From Haemaphysalis longicornis (lineage: Eukaryota > Arthropoda > Arachnida > Ixodida > Ixodidae): a stretch of 64,000 nucleotides of DNA. Shown here in pieces: positions 56,401-64,000 of this stretch (positions are counted from its first letter, which is position 1; every line of letters begins with the position of its first letter). The position numbers were made by a program, and so were the translations under genes. The notes beneath the pieces were generated by a model. That model saw only the letters and a list, made by a program, of their open reading frames with translations, did no database searches and was not told the DNA's origin. The stretch covers positions 34,733,702-34,797,701 of the forward strand of contig CM023449.1 of the NCBI GenBank assembly GCA_013339765.2, given 5' to 3'.

Positions 56401-57257
56401 GTAGGTGGGGAAAACACGTTACAGCAGTTGCCCAGCACCGGCTGACCACTGCTGGGTATCGGCTCTGCTTCTCAGGGTCGCCCTAGGGCACCTGCCAAAT
56501 CTTTCCGTGTGGCTGTGTGTCAGTAGTTCCAGTATAGCAAGCTCTAGCATTGCAAGCGGCATGGCTGAACGCTTTATGCTCTGCCGTATTTACTCGTGTA
56601 ATGAACCCTCCCCTCCCCCCACTTGTCTTCTTCAGAATTTACTTTTTTCTCACTTTGAGTAAAAAATGCAGCAGGGCTATGTTATTATCTCAGCATGGTT
56701 GCTGACTTAGACCATCACAGTAACTTGATATCGCGCTACAGTACGCGCAGAAATGCTAAAAATGCATTCCGACAAAAAGAAACCTGAACAGTGGCAGGAG
56801 ACGTGAGCGCGAATGTCGAGGCTCGCAATTTAAAAACTGCGCGCTTGCGGAGCGCCACCTGCTGAACGCAAAACAAACCTTCTTGCGCCGTAAAAACGTT
56901 CCTGCGTGCGAACACAGCACAAAACGTACTCCGCACACTCCTTCCCTGCTCTTTGCTGTTATGGCTGGTTCTGGCGGCGTGCGAACAAAGCACTAAGCGT
57001 ACTCCATACTCCTCTGCTCTTGAGGTTCCGCGACTTCGCCATTACGCTCGTGGATTTGTTGTTGAGCTGTGTTTCGACCTTTTTTGTGCTCCTAGTGCGT
57101 GCCGTACGATGGGCTAGTACATGAGCTACACAGCCGGATTTGAACTGGTGGAGCATGCGTTGATGCACATGGAAACCGCGCGGCTGGGCAGCACTACGTG
57201 AACACTACGGGCGAAAATGACGTTTTTGGGTGGGGAACAGGGATCGCCGTGTGTATC

Positions 57258-57425
57258 GTGGGTCCAAAGAAGGGAAGTTTCCCGGTGTTGGAAAAGGAAG
57301 TTTTGGAATGCCTTGATGGCACGCAAGACGGTGGGCTGTGGGCCGACAACAAATGTGAGGCGGCAAGCGACTTTACTAAGGAGGACAGCTCCATGGCGAG
57401 TAGGGGCCCTCTAGCATGTTGCGAA
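57258..57425 (+). pseudogene. Pogo-like transposase N-terminal remnant
   Basis: 'GPKKGSFPVLEKEVLECLD' fits the start of the second (CENP-B type) helix-turn-helix of pogo/Tigger transposases, usually 'G.kkg.fp.LE..l..wv...r..G'. It drifts out of the family pattern afterwards, ends at 57425, and the catalytic part is missing. Confidence 0.6.
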
Positions 57426-57620
57426 TAAAAAAGAAACTTGATTACATAATTTACTACGTGTTTTTACGAAAATGGCAAGGCTCTGACAGTGCTTCTCTTT
57501 GCAACTTTATTGTATGAAATTTCAACCTTTAAAACTAGCAATTTTTTCCGGCATAATGAACCCTCCCCCCAAATTCATTGAAAAAATTTTTGGAAAAAAA
57601 GTGGGTTCATTACGCGAGTA

Positions 57621-58237
57621 CCGTAATTACCCGATTCTAACGCGCACCCGATTTTCCTGGCAAAAAAACCGAAAAACTTGAAGCTCCAATTGTAACGCGC
57701 ACGGAACTTTGTGCGCAAGAAAAACGAATGCGAGAGAAAAGGGCGATTTATTTCTCGAAGTAATCTCACTCATCTCACTCCTCGTCGCTCTCCGCTGACC
57801 ACAACATCTCGTCCTTGGTGCTGTCAATCGCGTTCGCGATGCCACACTTCTGAACGAACGTTCAACCATGGTCGATGGGATCGTGGCCCACGCCTCGCAC
57901 GCCCATCCCGCGAGCTTCTCCAGAGGCACACGGTTCAGCCGACCGCTCGTTTTGAACGTATGAGAGCCGCTGCTGCCATTGCTGTATCAAGCGCGCAAGT
58001 AGAACGATTTGACGATTTGTGTGAACGCCGATAGAAAAGCCTAGGCGTCTGTGCTTCCTGCGTCCGAAAACTCGTTGCTAAAAGCTTTGGCGCCATCTTG
58101 AGATGGCGATGGCGATGGGTGGGACGAAATTTCCGCTGTTTCGGCAGTTTCGGTTTCGTATCCGATTCTAACGCGCATGCGATTTTTCGACCTATTTTTC
58201 CGGAAAAAAAGTGCGCGTTAGAATCGGGTAAGTACGG
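57621..58237 (-). mobile_element. Nested pogo-like element, 617 bp
   Basis: The left end ccgtaattacccgattctaa and the right, reverse-complemented, ccgtacttacccgattctaa, inside TA on both sides (57619-57620, 58238-58239). The minus strand encodes 'AGWACEAWATIPSTMVERSF', the pogo transposase C-terminal pattern, then is frameshifted. It sits inside the right terminal repeat of the 56584-58246 element. Confidence 0.88.
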
Positions 58238-58343
58238 TAAATACGGTATATTAAATGAAAGTAAGATGCTTTCAAAGGTAGCTTTGACTGCAAGAGGGCA
58301 AAGCCTCCTAAAGAAGCACCTGAGGCAGGTCCTATTTGTTCCC

Positions 58344-58379
58344 GAATATTTGGAGTTCTGCATAGAACTCCAAATATTC
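58344..58379. repeat. Perfect 15-bp hairpin, 6-base loop
   Basis: The arm gaatatttggagttc (58344-58358), loop tgcata, and exact complement (58365-58379). It ends 7 bases before the TA of the next pogo-like element. Confidence 0.95.
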
Positions 58380-58388
58380 TGAAAACTA

Positions 58389-59469
58389 CCGTATTTTCCG
58401 GTGTATAAGTCGCGGTTTTTTTCTGACATTTTCGTTGGTGCGTCTTATCCACCGGTGCGACTTATGTATGGAATAAATCCGGTTTGCGGCGGCCACGCCT
58501 GGCCAGCGCACGTTGAGACACAGCTCTATGGTCTAAATGAATACGAAGCCCACCGCTACGGCGTTTCTCATAGCCCATATGTTGCTTCAGGACGTTAAAC
58601 CAGAGAATTTGCAACTTTTCTAGTCAAAAACAATCATAATGGCCTGCAACAACTGCGCGTCACTTTCTGTCATGCGCAGTAACTACATTGCAGAATAAAT
58701 TCAAGGTAACATCAAACTTGGTTGCAAAAACAACATGCAGCTTGTAAATTATTACAAAGTTACTCTGAAGGAGGTAAACGTGCTGCCAATTTTTAAAATG
58801 ACAGCTTGCTGATAAGTTTCGAATTTCGGGCTGCTTCCGTTCGCGTCACTTCTGTTCGCCATGACACCTTTATTGCGCGGATTTACAACAGCACGCAAGA
58901 CCCGCGCGACGTTTGGAGAGGTGGCCAAGTGGGTCTCCGACTCTTGGGACTCCATTTCTATAAAAACAGTTGTAGCCGGGTTGATAAAGGCCAGAGTAAC
59001 CTGGTCAGCGAGTGGTGACGATGTTGGCGAAGAAGACATCAGTGAGTCGGAGGGCGATAGCGATACGCTGGCGGAACTCCCACTTGAAGTTGCTGAATTA
59101 TTTGTTAGCGAGTCTGCGGAAGAAGGCTTCGATGGTTTTGTCTAAACACCGTCTAAGTACATGCCATCTGTGTGTATCAATAAACCATTTTTGAGAAGTT
59201 AGTTCTGGCTAGACTTTGGACGGTATATGCACGTCTAGCCCTCCTTACCGAGGGGTGCGTTCACAGGCGGCGGCTGCAGCAACCATGTACTTTCGCCGCA
59301 CTTTGTAACGATCTGATTCACTATGAGTTTACCTAATTAACAAGTGCGTCTTGTATACCGGTGCGTCTTATACACCGGTGCGACTTATATACGTTTTTTT
59401 CGGAAAAACTGTCATTTTGAGGGGGGTGCGACTTATACAAAGGTGCGACTTATAGACCGGAAAATACGG
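58389..59469 (+). mobile_element. Pogo/Tigger-like element, second copy
   Basis: Same ends (ccgtattttccggtgtataa) and same internal order as 50212-51316, with TA on both sides (58387-58388, 59470-59471). Removing the element and one TA gives 'ctgaaaactaaagtcatgct', which restores a 'LKTKVML' reading into the RTE LINE that follows. The element therefore inserted into that LINE. Confidence 0.9.
58861..59145 (+). pseudogene. Pogo-like transposase C-terminal remnant, copy 2
   Basis: 'AKWVSDSWDSISIKTVVAGL' and an acidic tail ('EGDSDTLAELPLEVAELF') equal to the remnant at 50767-50991 apart from substitutions. The deletion is shared, so both copies came from one internally deleted parent. Confidence 0.75.
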
Positions 59470-59471
59470 TA

Positions 59472-59813
59472 AAGTCATGCTTAATAACCCCGGGAGAGCA
59501 CAGCGGCTTGAGATAGGTGGCGAGGCAGTGGAAGTGGTAAACGAATATGTCTTCTTAGGCCAAGTAGTGACCCCGGATGCCAACCATGAGGCAGAGGTAA
59601 TTAGAAGGATAAGAGTGGGGTGGAGTGCATTCATGGTAGGCATTCTCAGATAATGAATGGCAGCCTACCATTGTCCCTGAGGAAGAAAGTGTATGGCAGC
59701 TGCATCTTGCCGGTACTCACTTACGGGGCAGAAACTTGAAGGCTCACTAAGAGGGTTCAACTGAAATTGAGCACGACTCAGCGAGCAATGGAACGGAAGG
59801 TGATGGATGTAAC
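59472..59813 (+). mobile_element. RTE-type LINE fragment, part before the hAT-like insert
   Basis: 'KVMLNN', 'RLEIGGEAVEVVNEYVFLGQ', 'EAEVIRRIRVGWSAF', then after a small indel 'LPLSLRKKVYGSCILPVLTY' and 'TKRVQL'. This is the RT thumb/C-terminal region of RTE-clade LINEs. It continues after the insert at 61936. Frameshifts and a stop are present. Confidence 0.88.
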
Positions 59814-61935
59814 CACGGAGCAAGATAAACAGGAGCGCCGACTTTGCTCTCTCCGACGGGCCATTAATGTCCCTCGTTCACGGAGCACAATGTAGATGGC
59901 GCTAAAAATGGCGCAGCGATCCCCGTGCTCTGGAGCTGCTGAGTTCGCGGGCACGACGGCGAGGCGCATTCCGGCTGAATTTGTCGTCTGCTTCGGAGGC
60001 GGTTTGTCTGGCACAGCTTCGCGTCCGTTGCTAGCCTGATTATCTGGTTTGACAGCACTTCCTGGGTAACCGGTATCTGACAGAATTAAGCTTTTGTACG
60101 GCGAAGATACGTTACGGATTTGTTTGCAGAACAGGAATACGAAATGTAGCGACCCCATTCAGACATCTGGCCGCTAGAGAAACGCTTCCTTTTCCGCACT
60201 TCGGGCCACGAATGGCACTACATTCCGTAAATTGGCGAATAGGAATTCTAGAGCCAACTAGTTCTAACGTGCAAATAGCGATTCTATGCCCTCCACCTTC
60301 TCACCACTTGTAAACTAATCTTGCTGGCTCAAAATCTGAATGAATGCTAAACAGAGAGCTCACATGCCGAATTTTTTCAGTACCTCTGCTCGTATCACAC
60401 GGGGATGCAGCCCCGAGCTTTTTTTCCTCTCCTTTGAGACTGCATACGACAGCACGCATTGCATTATGCCTACTGTTAGTACTGCATACCACGCTACTGT
60501 ATAGCGCACGTCACTCCAGAGAATTCCATCCACACAGTCGAAAGCAGCTTGCTCCGTGGTGCAGAGCACACGTAAAACGCGGAGTGTTGCGTGAAAAATT
60601 ATGATTGGGGCTAGGTGGTTTTGAAGGCAACACTGAGTTTCAAATCAACCTAATGGTTTGAACTGCATGAACAGCTGCTTCTTTCATTAATTCAGGCTAG
60701 TTGTGAGTAGTGCCAAAACAACCACGCCACGGGCACGCGGGGGACGCTTCGAGAAATGTTTCCGTATCACAACTCCACTTAGTACCAATATGTTCTGTAC
60801 CACTACGCTTTTTCGACACACCACTTGCCTTCTCCCACCCTCTATAATTTCTGAATACTTGCGACCCCTCAACTGGTTGTGCAGCTGTTAATTACGACAC
60901 GTAGATACGACATGCAGGGGCAGGTGTACATTCAGCACATGTTACAAATTTAATTTAATTTAAATTATTTTAAATTGAATGTAATTTTATAAAACACACA
61001 AGCACTTCTTATGAGGCAAGGTAGGTCATTATCCGGCTTCGCTCTTTATTCTAGAACAACTTTATTTTCACAAACCACATCATCAGAATACGTTGCTCAG
61101 CAATGCATCTGGCGGTATGCGCTGGCGGCATCGACAAGATTACACGACCGCACAGTGACAGTGAACACCGGGCCGTAAGTTACGACGCGGGTTGAAGCAA
61201 AGATAGCGTTCGAAATACCTTGCTCGCGCAATGACGCTGACAGCGCCTTTCCATATTCATGGCCAGGCGGCAGCCATAAATTTCTTGTGTGGAACTACAT
61301 GCATCATTGCCGCATGCCTATGTCGACTGCGGACGTATAAACGTTGCGTGTGTGCAGTCTAAGAAGCATAAATCGTTAAGCGTGTGGCAGGGTAGCGGGC
61401 GACCAAGAAAGAGCGATTTTAGCGCTGTACCGCTTTACTGTAAGCTGAATCGGGCTACACTGCATATTGCAGTGTGCGATATTACTCTGGCTCATTTCTT
61501 GTGTGGTTCTTCTGAAATCGTCGTCGTACGATTTCATCTTAGATCTCCTGGGTTATATCGATATTCTTCAGTCCGCCTTGATTATTCCTGACTAAGCGTT
61601 CCCTGTTAGAGAACAAGCAGTCGTCACATATGTGGCGGTGTGCGATTACTCCGCCACTCATTGCGGCCTCGCACCGTGATTTAGATTTGCACGCGCGTCT
61701 CAGATGTGCCCACTGTTTGACATGTTAAAAGACGGATGTCGCGACGAAGGGAAACAAGCCGCTGCGGAAAGCAAGCTAGGGGAGAGCAACGTGCAAAGGC
61801 ACAACGACGAGAGGGGCACGAAAGAGGAAGAGAGCAAAGTGAATGCTGGGCGCCCGGTGGCGTAGGGACATTATCGTCCCTCGCAAATGATTTTTTCTGG
61901 GCCTCAGTCGGCGCTCCTCTTTATCTTACTCCATG
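59814..61935. mobile_element. hAT-like DNA element, 2.1 kb, 8-bp target duplication
   Basis: The left end cacggagcaagataaacagg and the right, reverse-complemented, catggagtaagataaagagg continue together through 'agcgccgact'. The flanks are identical 8-mers, gatgtaac at 59806-59813 and 61936-61943. Removing the element rejoins the RTE LINE in order. There is no transposase-length ORF; the ORFs inside are short and unrecognised. AT-rich 'aatttaatttaatttaaatt' lies near 60950. Confidence 0.87.
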
Positions 61936-62270
61936 GATGTAACGTTAAGGGACAAGAAGAGAGCGGAGTGGGTCAGGGAACAAACGCGTGTTAAAAACTT
62001 ATCAGTAGAAATTAAGAAGAAATGGGCTTGAGCAGGGCATTTAATGTGAAGGCTAGATAACCGTTGGTCACTAAGGGTAACAGAGTGGATCCCTAGAGAA
62101 GTCAAGTGTGGCAGGGGGTGGCAGAAATTTAGATGGGCGGATGATATCAGGAAGTTTGCGGGGATAAATTGGTCGCAGTTATCACAGGACCGGGATAATT
62201 GGAGATCCATGGGAGCGGCCTTTGCCCTGTAGTGCGCGTAGATAGGCTGATGAGATAATGATGATTTGGA
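61936..62270 (+). mobile_element. RTE-type LINE fragment, part after the hAT-like insert
   Basis: Continues the LINE: 'MDVTLRDKKRAEWVREQTRV', 'DNRWSLRVTEWIPRE', 'KFRWADDIRKFAGINWSQLS' and 'QDRDNWRSMGAAFAL', then a stop and the 3' end 'gctgatgagataatgatgat'. Two in-frame stops. The same C-terminal domain is at 35916-36115(-). Confidence 0.88.
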
Positions 62271-62302
62271 GTTATGTCAACATAGAAATATAAACCGAAC
62301 GG

Positions 62303-62466
62303 TGGCCGCTTTTCTGGTGGAGGCGAAAAGCAAGAACGCCCGTGTGTACGTGATTTCGGCGCATGTTAAAGATTCCCAGGGGGTCAAAATTAATCCGGAG
62401 CCGTCAACTACGGCACGCCTCATCACTTGCGTTGCGTCGACGTGCTAAACCCTACAATCAATCAAA
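62303..62466 (+). repeat. Tick Ruka-like SINE, head missing
   Basis: 'ggtggaggcgaaaagcaaga', 'cgtgatttcggcgcatgtta', 'ggggtcaaaattaatccgga', 'cctacaatcaatcaaat'. It directly follows the RTE 3' end. Confidence 0.88.
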
Positions 62467-62810
62467 TATAAAACAGAACTGGTTGATAGCAGCACTAAGT
62501 CCAGGGAACCCTACTTTTATGAAGTGGAAATTAGAAATGAATTGCTATTCCACTTGCATTTGCCCTGCACCTAAAGAGCCACGTCTGTGCACCCTTTGTG
62601 CACAGCACCAAGATGTTGGTGCTGTGTTGGGGCCATTGGTCATGTACTGAAAGGGAGAAACAGTTCAAAACTGGCAGAGCTAATCATTGCACTCCACGCG
62701 TGAAGAAACGTAGAAGTAGTTCAGGAACACTCCAGGGTTTGTTGGTGCGTAGCTAGGTCGCACCTTGGATGAGATAATACTTACACTGTCAATGTTCGGT
62801 GCCTTTGCAG

Positions 62811-62890
62811 ATCTGTGTGGAGAGATGCCTGCAGAGAGGTCAGGCCGGCAGCGGCCGTACTGATGACAACGTTGAAAGCCTTCGCAAAAG
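62811..62890 (+). CDS. CMPK1: UMP-CMP kinase, coding exon 4
   Basis: Acceptor gtgcctttgcag|atc, donor aaaag|gtgagt, 80 nt (enters in phase 0, leaves after two bases of a codon). Encodes 'ICVERCLQRGQAGSGRTDDN' then 'VESLRK', the LID region with the Arg and Asp residues that close over ATP and take part in phosphoryl transfer. The C-terminal part of the kinase is not in the window; I searched the remaining 1.1 kb by eye and found no matching exon. Confidence 0.95.
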
Positions 62891-63520
62891 GTGAGTGAGA
62901 AAAGAGCCACGATTGATTCAATTTTCAAAGATTTGGTAAGAGCACAGTACTGTATGATGATTTCTCATGAGTGTATTCACACCTTCGCGTTATAAATACC
63001 GTATTTGCACGAAATAACACGAATTTTTTCCCCGCAGTTTGTGCCTCCAAAACGCCTCTCGCGGTGTCTTCGGACTTGAACATAGTGCAAGCTTTTTTTC
63101 ACGCCTTTCATTCTTCAAGTACCTGCCACATAAGCCATGAACCCACTGCTCTGCCCCCGGATTTTTTCCACCGGGAGCTCGCTGCTCTTGGTGTCAACTT
63201 CGGCGCCAGCTTCTCCTGATAACGCCATTGGCTACGTTGTTAGTGGTCACATGACCAGGCAGTCTGGTCTGGAGGCGAGAGCTAACGCGTGTGCAGTGCA
63301 GCATTGGCTCCTCATTATGCTTTGTTTTGTTCGTACTTGCTTCCACCTTTTGAGCCGCTGCTATGAACAGGTGAAATTAGCACACTGCCACATTTAAGAA
63401 ATGGGCGATCCTGCTGTCTGCAGAGCAGGGAAATTCAAGTGCGGCATGACATCTCGGACGAAGCGAGTTAACCATTCGTAGCATCTCGGTCGCCATGTAC
63501 AGGTCAGTTGGGGTCTCATA
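62891..63520. other. Kinase intron 4, unassigned part
   Basis: At 62997 'taccgtatttgcacgaaata' looks like the left end of another TACCGTATT-type TA element, but I see no right end. Otherwise nothing. Confidence 0.45.
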
Positions 63521-63524
63521 ATTT

Positions 63525-63835
63525 GTGCGGTTTGAGATAGGTGGCGAGGCAGTGGAAGTGGTAGTAGAATATATCCACTTAGGCCAAGTAGTGACCCCGG
63601 ATCCCAATCATGAGGCAGAGGTAATTAGAAGGATAAGAATGGGGTGGAGTGCATTCGGCAGGCATTCTCAGATGATGAATGGCAGCCTACCATTGTCCCT
63701 GAAGAAGAAAGTGTGTGACAGCTGCATCTTACCGGTACTCACCTACGGGGCAGAAGCTTGGAGGCTCACTAAGAGGGTTCAACTTAAATTTATGACAATC
63801 GGCGAGCAATGGAACGGGAGGTGATGGATGTAACG
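63525..63835 (+). mobile_element. RTE-type LINE fragment, second copy
   Basis: 'RFEIGGEAVEVVVEYIHLGQ', 'EAEVIRRIRMGWSAFGRHSQ', 'LPLSLKKKVCDSCILPVLTY', 'GAEAWRLTKRVQL'. Very similar at DNA level to 59505-59813. It is less damaged than that copy and open for about 95 codons. It breaks off at the TTAA at 63836. Confidence 0.88.
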
Positions 63836-64000
63836 TTAAAGGGACACTGAAGTGATATGTAAACATTGCGGGATTACTAGTGCAAATTGTAGTCCGGAGT
63901 CCCCAGGCCATGTTTCGACCACTCTAGGCGCGTTTATGCGATTTTATTTAGTAGAAAAACTAATTCGAAAATGCTGTCCTCCTCTCTTTACGCTCGCCCA
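63836..64000 (+). mobile_element. Left end of another TTAA element, runs off the window
   Basis: ttaaagggacactgaagtga starts where the RTE LINE stops matching its other copy. It has the TTAA-A-GGG start of the elements at 41168 and 52394. The right end lies beyond the window. Confidence 0.6.

Larger units (their letters stand above)
56584..58246. mobile_element. Pogo-like element interrupted by a second one
   Basis: The left end ccgtatttactcgtgtaatg and the right end, read after removing 57621-58237 and one TA, reverse-complemented as ccgtatttactcgcgtaatg. The flank is TA on the right (58247-58248) and TG on the left (decayed). Without the insert it would be about 1,044 bp. It holds a transposase N-terminal remnant on the + strand. 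Confidence 0.85.

Noticed and set aside
62897..64000. Fifth kinase exon inside the window
   Set aside because: No sequence resembling the C-terminal part of UMP-CMP kinases was found in any + frame.

Overview
The window looks like nuclear DNA of a hard tick (Ixodidae). I infer this from three things: repeated tRNA-headed SINEs with the B-box head, the 'gatggaggcgaaaagc' body and the CAATCAATC tail typical of tick Ruka-like SINEs; a dense mix of I/R1-, CR1- and RTE-type LINE remains; and an animal gene with long, repeat-filled introns. I see no bacterial operons, CRISPR array or viral genome. The species cannot be fixed from the sequence alone. One 100-N scaffold gap (24556-24655) and several long homopolymers limit what can be read.

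Only two stretches belong to recognisable host genes. (1) Four exons of a UMP-CMP kinase gene (CMPK1 type) lie on the + strand: exons ending 40418, then 49778-49924, 56263-56400 and 62811-62890. All have GT/AG borders and compatible phases, and the gene runs off the right edge. It supplies the P-loop, NMP-binding and LID parts of the kinase. (2) At 15788-17350 lies a damaged, single-exon copy of KCMF1 (ZZ/Di19 zinc-finger E3 ubiquitin ligase), with frameshifts in the ZZ finger and in the middle.

Left half (1-38 kb): a graveyard of LINEs. There are RT/RNase H/CCHC elements at 4.2-6.9, 6.9-8.2, 8.2-8.8(-), 12.3-13.7 (with a 5' inversion), 19.7-22.6, 27.3-28.4(-) and 37.1-38.4(-) kb. An RT element at 23.3-25.2 kb spans the gap, a CR1/L2-like element lies at 31.6-34.2 kb, and an RTE piece at 35.9-36.1(-) kb. 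A Penelope-like GIY-YIG remnant sits at 11.2 kb. A 496-bp hAT element with an exact 8-bp target duplication interrupts the LINE at 27.6-28.1 kb. Short satellites lie at 28.5-28.9 and 29.5-29.9 kb.

Right half (40-64 kb): the introns of the kinase gene, filled mainly with non-autonomous DNA transposons whose ends and target duplications can be read directly. They comprise a run of TTAA-flanked elements (41.2, 43.1, 48.3, 52.0, 52.4-54.2, 54.2-54.9, 55.1 and 63.8 kb), TA-flanked pogo/Tigger-like elements (43.3, 43.8, 50.2, 56.6 with a second one nested inside at 57.6, and 58.4 kb), a TTA-flanked Harbinger-like element (49.0 kb), and a 2.1-kb hAT-like element (59.8-61.9 kb) inside an RTE LINE. 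A 1.26-kb tandem duplication occupies 45.5-48.0 kb.

Nothing here forms a new multi-gene system. The value of the window lies in the readable insertion history (nested elements, twin-priming inversion, empty sites that can be inferred), the KCMF1 copy, and the start-site question in CMPK1.
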